DNA from: Neoluteolibacter marinus
Lineage (GTDB): Bacteria > Verrucomicrobiota > Verrucomicrobiia > Verrucomicrobiales > Akkermansiaceae
DNA: 64,000 nt
Reading direction: 5' to 3'
Assembly: GCF_014904755.1 (NCBI RefSeq)
Contig: NZ_JACZFQ010000045.1
Span: 16,825-80,824 of the forward strand
Below the pieces are notes generated by a model, which was given only the letters and a program-made list of their open reading frames with translations, ran no database searches and was not told the origin of the DNA. Below, piece by piece: positions 15,960 to 24,603 of the stretch (positions within the stretch are counted from its first letter, which is position 1; each line of letters opens with the position of its first letter). The position numbers and the translations under genes were made by a program.

Positions 15960-17324
15960 GTGGACATGATCAATCGCCGCTCCTTCCTGGGATCCGCCAG
16001 CCTCGCCTTCCTCGGCTTGCAGCGCTACTCGCTGGCCGAGTCGACGGGCCGGGTGATCGAACCCTTCGGTCCCTTGGTCGAAGATCCGGCGAAGATCCTC
16101 GATTTGCCCGCGGGGTTCACCTGCCGGGTGATCGCGACCCGCGGCGAGACCATGAGCGACGGCTTCAAGGTGCCCGGTGCCCCGGACGGGATGGCCGCCT
16201 TCGCGGCGCCCGATGGCAAGCTGGTGCTGGTTTGCAATCACGAGCTTGGCCTGGAGATGACCGGCATGGGGCCTTTCCTCAACAACACCCGGCTGCCCGC
16301 TGAGTTGGATGAAGCTTTCCCCCACGATCCGGGCGACAACCGCCTCAACCCGTCGCTCGGCGGGACCACCAACCTGATTTTCGATCCCGTGCGTGGCGAG
16401 AAGGTCGCCCATTTCCTGTCCCTGACCGGCACCGACCGCAATTGCGCCGGCGGGGCGATGCCTTGGGGCAGCTGGGTCACCTGCGAGGAGCCGGCCGACT
16501 TGACCCAAGGGCGCGGCCAGCGCCACGGCTGGTGCTTCGAGGTGAAAGCAACAGCCGAGCCGGGACTCCAGAGGGCCGTGCCGCTGAAGGCGCTCGGCAG
16601 GTTCCGGCACGAGGCGGTCGCACTCGATCCGCGGACCGGGATTCTCTATCTGACCGAAGACCGCGGCGACGGGCTGCTCTATCGCTTCATCCCCGACCGG
16701 AAGGAGGATTTGTCGGCCGGCAAGCTGCAGGCGCTGGCGATCGTCGGCAGACCTTCGGCGAGTCTCCAAAACTATGATCCCGACTCAACCTGGCCGCAGT
16801 CCGGAGCGCCGATGGAGGCGAGCTGGATCGATCTGGAGAATACCGAGGCTCCCGCCGACGACCTGCGGATCCGCGGACACCAGGCGGGTGCCGCCCGCTT
16901 CGCGCGGGGCGAGGGGATCCACTTTGTCGACGGCTCGTTCTACATCTGTTGCACCGACGGCGGGCCTTCGCGCCGCGGGCAGATTTTCCGCCTCGAGCCC
17001 TCGCTCGATTCCAAAAAGCCGGACCGTCTCGAATTGTTCCTGCAGCCGGAAATCAGCGACCTGCTGACCAATGGCGACAACCTCTGCGCCGCCCCGTGGG
17101 GCGGGGTGGTCGTGTGCGAGGACCTCATCGACCTCAGTTTCGCGCCCGCCGCCCATGTCCGCTGCGTGACGCCGGAGGGCAAGATCTTCACCCTCGCGCG
17201 GAATCCGGTCGGCCAGAGTGAATTCGCGGGCTGCTGTTTCTCGCCGGATGGAAAGTGGTTTTTCGTCAACATGCAGTCCCGCGGGCTGACGGTCGCGGTG
17301 ACCGGGCCGTGGGAAAAAGCCTGA
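15960..17324 (+). CDS. PhoX-like (DUF839) exported protein
   Basis: A 454-aa protein with a twin-arginine-like leader 'INRRSFLGSASLAFLG' (GTG 15960 or ATG 15966). DUF839 features include 'LVCNHELG', 'NPSLGGTTNLIFDP', 'NCAGGAMPWGSWVTCEE', 'RFRHEAVALDPRTGILYLTEDRGDGLLYRFIP' and the end 'SEFAGCCFSPDGKWFFVNMQ'. The family includes the Ca/Fe alkaline phosphatase PhoX, a beta-propeller that is Tat-exported. Phosphatase activity is not proven by these motifs. A second DUF839 gene lies at 56986. Confidence 0.85.
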   Translation: MDMINRRSFLGSASLAFLGLQRYSLAESTGRVIEPFGPLVEDPAKILDLPAGFTCRVIATRGETMSDGFKVPGAPDGMAAFAAPDGKLVLVCNHELGLEMTGMGPFLNNTRLPAELDEAFPHDPGDNRLNPSLGGTTNLIFDPVRGEKVAHFLSLTGTDRNCAGGAMPWGSWVTCEEPADLTQGRGQRHGWCFEVKATAEPGLQRAVPLKALGRFRHEAVALDPRTGILYLTEDRGDGLLYRFIPDRKEDLSAGKLQALAIVGRPSASLQNYDPDSTWPQSGAPMEASWIDLENTEAPADDLRIRGHQAGAARFARGEGIHFVDGSFYICCTDGGPSRRGQIFRLEPSLDSKKPDRLELFLQPEISDLLTNGDNLCAAPWGGVVVCEDLIDLSFAPAAHVRCVTPEGKIFTLARNPVGQSEFAGCCFSPDGKWFFVNMQSRGLTVAVTGPWEKA

Positions 17325-17355
17325 CAGTTGGGGTCTGGCGCTTTCAGCTCCCGCC

Positions 17356-18399
17356 ATGAGCTCGCGCGTTTCCGACCTCCACGTCGCCAAGAACATCCCG
17401 CTGCCGTCGCCCGCACGCCTGCAGGCGGAGATTCCCCGTGAGGACGAACAGGCCGACTTCGTGGCCGGCTCCCGCAGCCATTTGCGCTCGATCCTCGGCG
17501 GCAACGACCCGCGCTTCCTGGTGATCGTCGGGCCCTGCTCGATCCATGACACCGAGGCGGGCATCGAATATGCCCATCGCCTCGCCGCGTTGGCGGAGCG
17601 CCTGCGCGACAAGCTCTACATCGTGATGCGGGTCTATTTCGAGAAGCCCCGCACCACCGTCGGCTGGAAGGGGCTGATCATGGACCCGAACCTCGACGGC
17701 AGCGACGACATCCCGGAAGGATTGCGCCGGGCCCGGCACTTCCTGCGCGATGTGATCGACCTCGGCTTGCCGACCGCGACCGAGCTGCTCGACCCGATCA
17801 CCCCGCAGTACATCGCCGACCTGATTTCGTGGTCGGCGATCGGTGCCCGCACCGCGGAAAGCCAGACCCACCGCCAGATGGCGTCGGGTCTGTCGATGCC
17901 GATGGGTTTCAAGAACACCACCTCGGGCGACCTCGCGGCGGCGATCAATGCGGTGAAGGCCGCATCGAAGCCGCAGACCTTCCTCGGCGTCTCGGAGGAA
18001 GGCATCGCCTCCTCGGTCAGCACCACCGGGAATCCGGATTGCCACGTCATCCTGCGAGGCGGTGACCACGGGCCGAACTACGACGAGGCCAGCATTGCCG
18101 CTGCCCGCGCCGCGCTGGAGGCGGCAAACCTGACCCCGGCACTGGTGGTCGATGCATCCCACGCCAACTGCGGCAAGGACCAGGCGAAGATGCCCGCGGT
18201 GTTCCGCGAGATCGTCCGCCAACGCGCGGCCGGCGACCGCTCGATCGCCGGGGCGATGCTGGAAAGCAACCTCGTCGCCGGCAACCAGAGCTTCCCGAAG
18301 CCGCTCGACCAGCTCGTCCGTGGCCAATCGATCACCGACTCGTGCATCGATTGGAAGACCACCGAAGCGCTGCTCACCGAGGCGGCGGAGATGCTTTGA
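17356..18399 (+). CDS. aroG: 3-deoxy-7-phosphoheptulonate synthase, class I
   Basis: DAHP synthase (347 aa) condenses PEP and erythrose 4-phosphate, the first step of the shikimate pathway. Visible motifs are 'VIVGPCSIHD', 'MRVYFEKPRTTVGWKGLIMDP', 'ATELLDPITPQYIADLISWSAIGARTAESQTHR', 'GFKNTTSGD', 'LRGG..GPNY' and 'VDASHANCGKD'. These match the AroF/G/H family. The isozyme cannot be told from sequence by eye; the aroG symbol is generic. It supplies chorismate, the precursor of menaquinone, but is not linked to the men cluster. A palindromic element follows. Confidence 0.95.
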   Translation: MSSRVSDLHVAKNIPLPSPARLQAEIPREDEQADFVAGSRSHLRSILGGNDPRFLVIVGPCSIHDTEAGIEYAHRLAALAERLRDKLYIVMRVYFEKPRTTVGWKGLIMDPNLDGSDDIPEGLRRARHFLRDVIDLGLPTATELLDPITPQYIADLISWSAIGARTAESQTHRQMASGLSMPMGFKNTTSGDLAAAINAVKAASKPQTFLGVSEEGIASSVSTTGNPDCHVILRGGDHGPNYDEASIAAARAALEAANLTPALVVDASHANCGKDQAKMPAVFREIVRQRAAGDRSIAGAMLESNLVAGNQSFPKPLDQLVRGQSITDSCIDWKTTEALLTEAAEML

Positions 18400-18405
18400 G
18401 GGATT

Positions 18406-18560
18406 GAACGAACCGCGGAGGCACAGAGGTCGCGGAGAGGGGCGCCGAGTAGATGGGGCGCCGGGTTCTTCCTCTTCTTTGCAATCCCAGACAGCCCTTC
18501 GAAGTTCATCAGAAGCCTCCGCGCTTCCCTCCGCGACCTCTGTGCCTCCGCGGTTCGTTC
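18406..18560. repeat. Palindromic MITE-like element with 32-bp perfect inverted repeats
   Basis: A 32-bp arm at 18406-18437 (core CGCGGAGGCACAGAGGTCGC) is repeated exactly in inverse at 18529-18560, with 91 bp between, including an inner GGCGCC pair. It fills most of the 224-bp gap between the DAHP synthase and prolyl-tRNA synthetase genes. The 'GCACAGAGG' wording is like dispersed intergenic repeats known from several bacterial phyla. It lacks a coding region. Confidence 0.8.
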
Positions 18561-18623
18561 TCTCCCCCCTGCCTCAGATTTCGCGTGCAAAACCCGCCGT
18601 CCCCGGTTCCAAATCCGCCCGCC

Positions 18624-20141
18624 ATGTCCGCCGAGAAGACCGCCATCACCCCGACCCGCGCCCAGGATTTCCCCGAGTGGTACCAGCAGGTCATCAAGGC
18701 CGCCGACATGGCGGAGAATTCCGAGACCCGCGGCTGCATGGTGATCAAGCCCTGGGGCTACGGCATCTGGGAGCTGATCCAGCAGCAGATGGACCGCAAG
18801 TTCAAGGCGACCGGCCACCAGAACGCCTACTTCCCGCTGCTGATCCCGATCTCTTACCTCGAAAAGGAAGCCGAGCACGCCGAGGGCTTCGCCACCGAGT
18901 GTGCGGTGGTCACCCACCACCGGCTTGAGGCGCAGAAGGACCCGGAGACTGGCAAGACCAAGATGATCCCCAGCGGTGAGCTTGGTGAACCCTACGTGAT
19001 CCGCCCGACCTCGGAGACGATCATCGGCGCCGCCTTCGCCCGCTGGGTGCAGAGTTACCGCGACCTGCCGTTGCTGATCAACCAGTGGGCCAACGTGATG
19101 CGCTGGGAAATGCGCCCGCGTCTTTTCCTGCGCACCGCCGAGTTCCTCTGGCAGGAAGGCCACACCGCCCACGAGACCAAGGACGAGGCGATCGAGGAGA
19201 CCCGCCTGATGCACCGCGTTTACGAGGACTTCCTCCGCAACCACCTGGCGATCCCGGTGATCCCCGGCGAGAAGACCGAGAACGAACGCTTCCCCGGCGC
19301 CGACATGACGCTGACCGTCGAGGCGATGGTGCAGGACAAGAAGGCCATCCAGGCCGGCACCTCGCACTACCTCGGCCAGAACTTCTCCAAGGCCCAGGAC
19401 ATTTCCTTCACCGGCCGCGACGGCGTGGTCGAGCACGCCTACACCACTTCGTGGGGCGTCTCCACCCGCATGATCGGCACGCTGATCATGGCGCACGCCG
19501 ACGACGATGGCCTGGTGTTGCCGCCCCGGGTGGCGACCCAGCAGATCGTGATCGTGCCGGTCACGCCGAAGGAAGACACCCGCCAGGCGGTGCTCGATGC
19601 CTGCCAGGCGCTGGCCGAGACGCTGCGCGGCAAGTCGTTCCACGGCGATCCGCTGCGCGTCCACGTCGACACCCGCGATCTGCAGGGCGGCGTGAAGAAG
19701 TGGGAGTGGGTCAAGAAGGGCGTGCCGATCCGCATCGAGATCGGGCCGCGCGACATCGAGTCCCGCAAGGTTTGCGTGCAGCGTCGCGACCAGGCGAGCA
19801 ACGAGAAGCAGTTCATGGACAAGGAGGACTTCCTGCGCGAGGCGGTCGACACCTTGCAGGAGATCCACGACACCCTGCTGACCCGCGCGACCGGATTCCG
19901 CGACGCCAACATCACGCCCTGCGATTCGCTCGAGGCTTTCCACGCCCACTGGACGCAGGACAACCCGGGTTGGCTGGTCACGCCTTGGGCCGGCTCGCCG
20001 GAGGAAGAGGACGCGCTTTCCAAGCAGCACAAGATCACCATCCGTTGCCTGCCGCTTGACCAGCAAGACGGCGCCGAAGCCCCTTGCATCCTCACCGGCA
20101 AGGCCACCAAGGTCCGCGCCATCTGGGGTCGCAGCTATTGA
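18624..20141 (+). CDS. proS: Prolyl-tRNA synthetase, archaeal/eukaryotic (type 3) form
   Basis: Class II synthetase of 505 aa. Start ATG 18624; an open extension upstream would read through the palindromic element. Motif 2 region 'RPTSETIIGAAFARWVQSYRDLPLLINQWANVMRWE' and 'FLRTAEFLWQEGHTAH', motif 3 'TTSWGVSTRMIGTLIMAH', and the C-terminal anticodon domain with the Zn-type end '...KVRAIWGRSY' identify the eukaryote/archaeal-like form, which lacks the editing insert of the bacterial long form. It charges tRNA-Pro. Confidence 0.96.
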   Translation: MSAEKTAITPTRAQDFPEWYQQVIKAADMAENSETRGCMVIKPWGYGIWELIQQQMDRKFKATGHQNAYFPLLIPISYLEKEAEHAEGFATECAVVTHHRLEAQKDPETGKTKMIPSGELGEPYVIRPTSETIIGAAFARWVQSYRDLPLLINQWANVMRWEMRPRLFLRTAEFLWQEGHTAHETKDEAIEETRLMHRVYEDFLRNHLAIPVIPGEKTENERFPGADMTLTVEAMVQDKKAIQAGTSHYLGQNFSKAQDISFTGRDGVVEHAYTTSWGVSTRMIGTLIMAHADDDGLVLPPRVATQQIVIVPVTPKEDTRQAVLDACQALAETLRGKSFHGDPLRVHVDTRDLQGGVKKWEWVKKGVPIRIEIGPRDIESRKVCVQRRDQASNEKQFMDKEDFLREAVDTLQEIHDTLLTRATGFRDANITPCDSLEAFHAHWTQDNPGWLVTPWAGSPEEEDALSKQHKITIRCLPLDQQDGAEAPCILTGKATKVRAIWGRSY

Positions 20142-20149
20142 CCGGGAAT

Positions 20150-20308
20150 CCTTGGAGCGCGCCGGCAGAGTCTTGAAAGGACGGCGACGGCTCTTTTGGG
20201 AGGCTCGGCTGCCCGGGCAAGGAAAGATCCGCGGAGGGCGAGCGTCCAACCGCCAGGTCGAGGCGCAAAGCGGTGTCGGCGCTGCGCTCTGCCACCGTAC
20301 TCCAAAGG
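20150..20308. repeat. MITE-like intergenic element with imperfect terminal inverted repeats
   Basis: The left end begins CCTTGGAGCGCGCCGGCAGA and the right end (minus strand) begins CCTTTGGAGTACGGTGGCAG: about 16 of 21 positions agree once one base gap is allowed. The element is 159 bp, non-coding, and sits between proS and the sugar dehydrogenase. I recall similar TTGGAG...GGCAGAG repeats dispersed in Verrucomicrobia genomes; copy number cannot be tested here. Confidence 0.55.
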
Positions 20309-20368
20309 TGGCAGGACTTGCCGGGACGTGACGCGTGTCAATCGTCACAAGTCCTTGCCAGCTATCGC

Positions 20369-20396
20369 TTGCAGTCGGGAGCGACCTGCCTAGGGT
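20369..20396 (+). promoter_or_regulatory. Promoter-like site for the sugar dehydrogenase gene
   Basis: TTGCAG (20369-20374), 16-bp spacer, TAGGGT (20391-20396), 16 bp before ATG 20413. The TAGGNT -10 form recurs at 42045. Confidence 0.4.
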
Positions 20397-20412
20397 CCCT
20401 GCGGCTCCCTCC

Positions 20413-22902
20413 ATGACGGTATCCCTCACCCCCCCGAGGCTGGACGCGTTGCGTGCAACGCGTCGTGCCGTTCCGGGTGCCCTGTTTGCCATCGGGGTGG
20501 CGGTCTCGCTGCCCTCGGGCGCCGCGGTGGATCCCGTGGTGGCGCAGGTCGAGGATTGGGCGATGATGCCGTTTTCCGGGGATGTTTCGACGGCCTCCGG
20601 GAACCCCGGCTACATGGCGCGGGTGAATTTCCTCCGCGAGGAGCCCGGCGGCAGCGGCCGCATGTGGGTCTGCGACCTGAACGGCAACCTGCACATCTTT
20701 AGCCTTGGCGGGACCGCGGCAACCCGCAGCGCCCAATTGCTGGACCAGGCGCACCAGCGCACGGCCTATCTCGACTTCAACGGCCAGGCGGCCACGACCA
20801 ACAACAGCGAGAAAACCAACGTGCCCGATGCCGGCGGCACCTCGACCACGCGCCAGGCCCCCGACGGCTTGTTCCCGCTGTTCACCAAACGGCAGGGCTT
20901 TGCCAACGGGCTGGTCACCTTCGAGTTCGATCCCGGCTATCCGGCGAACGGCAGGTTTTACACCGTGCACATCGAAGCGGTCAGTCCGGATGGCGATCCG
21001 GGCCGCCTGCCGGTGACGACCAAGTTCCCCGGATTCAATGCGGCGGGCTATGCCAGCACCCCGGTCGTGAACCCGGCCGGGAGCACCACCCGCCAGGCGG
21101 TTCTGATCGAGTGGACGGACACCAACACCGCGAACCTGACTTTCGAAGGCACGGCCAGGGAGCTGTTGCGGATCGGCTACAACAGCCACATCCATCCCCT
21201 CGGCGACCTGACCTTCGATCCGACCGCCCAGCCGGGCAGCGCGGAATGGGGCGTGATGTACTTGGCCAGCGGCGACGGGGCCGCGGGCGAATCCAATGCG
21301 ACCGGCGACGACGGCATCGGCGGGCTGACTGCGGGCGACCGGCACTTCAGCCCGCAGCGGCTCGACAGCCTGGTGGGGAAGATCCTGCGGATCATTCCCG
21401 ACCTGTCGCTGCATCCGGAAACCAGCACGCTGTCCGCCAACGGCCGCTACCGCATCCCCGGCAACAATCCCTTCACGGACCAGGACGAATTCCCGGGCGC
21501 CCGCCCGGAGGTCTGGACCGTTGGCCATCGCAATCCCCACCGCTTTGCGTGGCAGGTTCCGGCGGGGCAACCTTCGGCCCGCCGGCTGATGGTCGAGGAG
21601 ATCGGCCTGAACACCTGGGAGGAGGTCAACATCATCACCCGTGGCGCGAACTACGGCTACGCCGATCGCGAGGGCCCGCAGAAACTGACGATTTCCACCA
21701 GCTCGTCGAACCAGACCGTCGGCCCGCTGCCCGTGCCCGACACCTTGCCGTTGCGGATCAACGGCGGACTCACCGGGGATCCGGTCGCTCCGGTTTATCC
21801 CGTGGTCACCTACCCGCACTCCGCGGCCTACGGCGACGCGATCTCCAGCGGCTTCATCTACACTGGAAGCGCGATCCCGGCGCTGCAGGAGAAGTATGTC
21901 TTCGGCGACATCACCACCGGCCGGCTGTTCTTCTGTGAATTCGAGAAGATGCTCGCCGCCAATGACGGCGATCCGTCGACGACGGCGGCGATCCACGTCC
22001 TGCCGTTGCGTTGGGACGATCCCCACGACGCACCCGACGCCGGACCGCAGGGCTACAGCCGGATGTTCGAGATCGTTGAAGCCGGCTACGACTTCCGCGG
22101 TGGCGTGGATTCGGATCTTCCCGGCGGTGCGAGCATCTCCGGCAGCGGCCGCGCCGACATCCGGCTCGCGATCGACTCGGCCGGCGAACTCTACGTCACC
22201 AGCAAGAGCGACGGGATGATCCGCAAGATCGTCGCCGCGCCCGCGCCGCAATTCACCAGCCAGCCGGCGGACGTCTTCGCGCCGCTGGGCAGTGACGCGG
22301 ATTTCCATGCCGCGGCCGTCGGCAACGCCGCCTGTACTTATCGCTGGCAGCGCCTGACCGCGGGTGCCGACCAGTGGGAGGATCTCGCCGACAATGCCGT
22401 GTTCAGCGGGAGCTCGACCGGTGACCTCCATCTCGACAACCCCGGCTACGAAGTGTCGGGCGACCGCTTCCGCTGTGTGGCGACCAGCGACGAGGTGCCG
22501 GCGGTTTCGAGCGCGGCTTCGCTCGAGCTCCGGTCCCTCTCGTCCACCTGGTTGAACAACAACTTCAGCGCGGCGCAACGAGCCGACTACTCGATCAGCG
22601 GCGACCTTGCCGATCCGGACCATGACCGGCTCGTGAATCTGGTCGAATACGGCTTCGGGTTCGACCCGTGGAGCGATTCCTCGTCCTCGATCCCGTCCCT
22701 GGTCCGGAGCGGAGGAAACGTCAGCGTGACTTTCCCTGCACCGCGCAGTTCGCTGAACTACGCCGTGGAGGTAAGCGGGGACCTCGACGAATGGACGACC
22801 GACGGCGTCAGCCTCTCCGGCAGCGGCGGGAACAAGACGGGGACCTACCCGATCTCGTCCGCCAGCGCGGCCTACCTGCGCATCGCGGTGACGCCGAAGT
22901 AG
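20413..22902 (+). CDS. Secreted PQQ-type glucose/sorbosone dehydrogenase with Ig-like C-terminal part
   Basis: An 829-aa protein from ATG 20413, with a signal-like N-terminus 'AVPGALFAIGVAVSLPSGAAV'. Residues ~60-610 form a six-bladed propeller of the soluble glucose dehydrogenase family: 'HIHPLGDLTFDP', 'YLASGDGAAGES', 'LDSLVGKILRIIP', 'VWTVGHRNPHRFAW', 'EEIGLNTWEEVNIITRGANYGY' and 'GFIYTGSAIPALQEKYVFGDITTGRLF'. An Ig-like domain ('FTSQPADVFAPLGSDADFHAAAVG...YRWQRL') and a C-terminal 'ADPDHDRLVNLVEYGFGFDP' module common in Verrucomicrobia follow. Likely oxidises sugars in the periplasm or outside; substrate unknown. Confidence 0.87.
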   Translation: MTVSLTPPRLDALRATRRAVPGALFAIGVAVSLPSGAAVDPVVAQVEDWAMMPFSGDVSTASGNPGYMARVNFLREEPGGSGRMWVCDLNGNLHIFSLGGTAATRSAQLLDQAHQRTAYLDFNGQAATTNNSEKTNVPDAGGTSTTRQAPDGLFPLFTKRQGFANGLVTFEFDPGYPANGRFYTVHIEAVSPDGDPGRLPVTTKFPGFNAAGYASTPVVNPAGSTTRQAVLIEWTDTNTANLTFEGTARELLRIGYNSHIHPLGDLTFDPTAQPGSAEWGVMYLASGDGAAGESNATGDDGIGGLTAGDRHFSPQRLDSLVGKILRIIPDLSLHPETSTLSANGRYRIPGNNPFTDQDEFPGARPEVWTVGHRNPHRFAWQVPAGQPSARRLMVEEIGLNTWEEVNIITRGANYGYADREGPQKLTISTSSSNQTVGPLPVPDTLPLRINGGLTGDPVAPVYPVVTYPHSAAYGDAISSGFIYTGSAIPALQEKYVFGDITTGRLFFCEFEKMLAANDGDPSTTAAIHVLPLRWDDPHDAPDAGPQGYSRMFEIVEAGYDFRGGVDSDLPGGASISGSGRADIRLAIDSAGELYVTSKSDGMIRKIVAAPAPQFTSQPADVFAPLGSDADFHAAAVGNAACTYRWQRLTAGADQWEDLADNAVFSGSSTGDLHLDNPGYEVSGDRFRCVATSDEVPAVSSAASLELRSLSSTWLNNNFSAAQRADYSISGDLADPDHDRLVNLVEYGFGFDPWSDSSSSIPSLVRSGGNVSVTFPAPRSSLNYAVEVSGDLDEWTTDGVSLSGSGGNKTGTYPISSASAAYLRIAVTPK

Positions 22903-22919
22903 CCCGGCTTCGCTTTTTG
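22894..22919 (+). terminator. Possible terminator after the sugar dehydrogenase
   Basis: CGAAG...CTTCG with an 8-nt loop spans the stop codon region and is followed by CTTTTTGG. The stem is only 5 bp, so support is weak. Confidence 0.3.
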
Positions 22920-22941
22920 GAAATGGGCACCGGCCGTCCTT

Positions 22942-23658
22942 TCACTCCGGCCACTTGATGTCGGGAGTCTTGCCCCGCCAATACGGCTGGCCCGGGTCGA
23001 AGAGATTTTTCCCGCCGATCATCACATGGCCGTGCTTGTCGATGGGGTGGCGCATGAGCGTTCCATCGATGGTCAAGACGAAGGCCTCGCCCTGATACGG
23101 TTTTGGATCGAACTTCCAGGTTCCCGGGATCACCGGGACCATCGCCAAGGGAGCCTTCGGGTCGCCATGCGAAGACATGCCGGCGACGTAGGTGAAGGCG
23201 CACTCCCCCGGCGCCAAGGCGGTCGCGTCTGAATTGGAGACGTCGTCCGGTTTGCGGGGAGTCAGGGCGGACTTCGCCCAGAAAATTTTTTCGCTCTTCA
23301 CTCCCGTGGCAATGAGCTGGCGGAACATCTGGTTCGAGCTGGTCGTGCCCAAGGTGAGCGTCGTTCCCGTCACTTCTTTGACATCCACCCTCGTGGTCGC
23401 GTCGGGAAACGCGCCATACTCCACTTCGAAATCAGACAGGTTCAGGCCGACCTGCTTGAGGTTGCTCATCGCCTCGCCCCGGACCCCGCAGTTCGTATGA
23501 CGCGTCATCACACGTGGAAGAACGGGAATTGCCGCGCAAAACGCGACCGAGATTCCGCCCAACCATCCGATCCATTTCATTTTCCGCCGGGACGACCGCG
23601 CCGCCTCGTTCGGCGGCGGGGCGGGCACATCCGGCGGCGGTTGGGTCGGGTGATCCAT
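22942..23658 (-). CDS. Pseudopilin-like membrane-anchored protein, copy 1
   Basis: A 238-aa protein: Pro-rich cytoplasmic start, one membrane helix ('WIGWLGGISVAFCAAIPVLP'), then 'GEAMSNLKQVGLNLSDFEVEYGAFPD', the helix and YG-FP turn seen in type II secretion pseudopilins. The canonical prepilin peptidase site (G/FTLxE) is missing. It is a clear paralog of 25585-26298 along its whole length, sharing 'SSNQ..RQL.A.GV', 'TALAPGEC.F.YV', 'LFDP.QP.W.GK.PDIKWPE'. The two copies flank the transglutaminase genes. Role unknown. Confidence 0.7.
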   Translation of the reverse strand: MDHPTQPPPDVPAPPPNEAARSSRRKMKWIGWLGGISVAFCAAIPVLPRVMTRHTNCGVRGEAMSNLKQVGLNLSDFEVEYGAFPDATTRVDVKEVTGTTLTLGTTSSNQMFRQLIATGVKSEKIFWAKSALTPRKPDDVSNSDATALAPGECAFTYVAGMSSHGDPKAPLAMVPVIPGTWKFDPKPYQGEAFVLTIDGTLMRHPIDKHGHVMIGGKNLFDPGQPYWRGKTPDIKWPE

Positions 23659-23760
23659 GAGCAGGATTCACCCTGTCATCCTGGGAACGGCGGACAAGCT
23701 GCGAATCCGCTACCACGCACAAGTTGCCGATCGAGCGATCCCGGGCGAGACTGGCGGCCG

Positions 23761-24603
23761 ATGAGTTTCCAGATCAACGCCGAGTTGCACTACCAGGTGT
23801 TCCAGCGCAGCACCCTGTTGCTGAACATCCACGCGCTTTCCACCGACAACCAGAAGCTGAGCAACGAGAAGTTCGAGGTCACGCCCGGGGTCGAGTGGGA
23901 GGAGTTCCCGCTGAGGACGGGGGAGAACCGTTACATCCGGCTCGACACCGGCGAGGCGACGGAGCTCGACATCACCTACTCCGTGGAAGCCGAAACGGCG
24001 GTGGAAATGGTCAGCCACGACGAGATCCACAAGGTCTCGATCGCCGACCTGCGCCGCACCGCGATCCCGTATCTCTTTCCCAGCCGCTACTGCGAGTCCG
24101 ACTGCCTGTGGCGGCTGGCGTGGAAGCACTTCGGAGGCATCGACCATCCTTACGACCAGGTCGTCGCCATCACCGACTGGATCTATCACAACATCGACTA
24201 CCTCTCGGGCGCCACGGACAACGCCACCTCGGCCTTCGACACCGTCACCCAGCGCGCCGGGGTTTGCCGCGACTTCGCCCATCTCGGGATCTCGTTTTGC
24301 CGGGCGCTGTCGATCCCCGCCCGCTACTTCACCGGCTATGCCTGCTTCATGCAGCCGCCGGATTTCCACGCCTGCTTCGAGGCCTGCATCGGCAACCGCT
24401 GGTTCATCTTCGACCCGACGCGGCTGGCGCCGCTCAACGGGCTGGTGAGGATCGCCACCGGCCGCGATGCCGCAGACGCCTCGGTCGCCACGATCTTCGG
24501 CAACATGCAGATGACCGGGATGTCGGTGTCCTGCGTGTCCGATGACTTCCAGCCGCTCGGGCCCGGGGCCCTGTCGGCGCACGCGATCATGATCAAGCCA
24601 TGA
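23761..24603 (+). CDS. Transglutaminase-like cysteine protease/peptidase, gene 1
   Basis: A 280-aa protein. The N-terminal part is a beta-rich domain typical of bacterial transglutaminase-like proteins ('QVFQRSTLLLNIHALSTDNQKL'). The catalytic core has 'QRAGVCRDFAHLGISFCRALSIPARYFTGY' (Cys), 'FHACFEACI' (His) and 'WFIFDPTR' (Asp). No signal peptide is seen. It overlaps the next gene by ATGA (24600-24603), so both products are probably made together. Bacterial members are often peptidases or amide-bond enzymes; substrate unknown. Confidence 0.88.
   Translation: MSFQINAELHYQVFQRSTLLLNIHALSTDNQKLSNEKFEVTPGVEWEEFPLRTGENRYIRLDTGEATELDITYSVEAETAVEMVSHDEIHKVSIADLRRTAIPYLFPSRYCESDCLWRLAWKHFGGIDHPYDQVVAITDWIYHNIDYLSGATDNATSAFDTVTQRAGVCRDFAHLGISFCRALSIPARYFTGYACFMQPPDFHACFEACIGNRWFIFDPTRLAPLNGLVRIATGRDAADASVATIFGNMQMTGMSVSCVSDDFQPLGPGALSAHAIMIKP

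Noticed and set aside
18078..20492. Open frame of 804 codons on the minus strand opposite the DAHP synthase and proS genes
   Set aside because: Composition is that of an antisense shadow of high-G+C coding DNA, with no family motifs; the plus strand encodes two intact, recognisable enzymes and the frame runs through a palindromic element.
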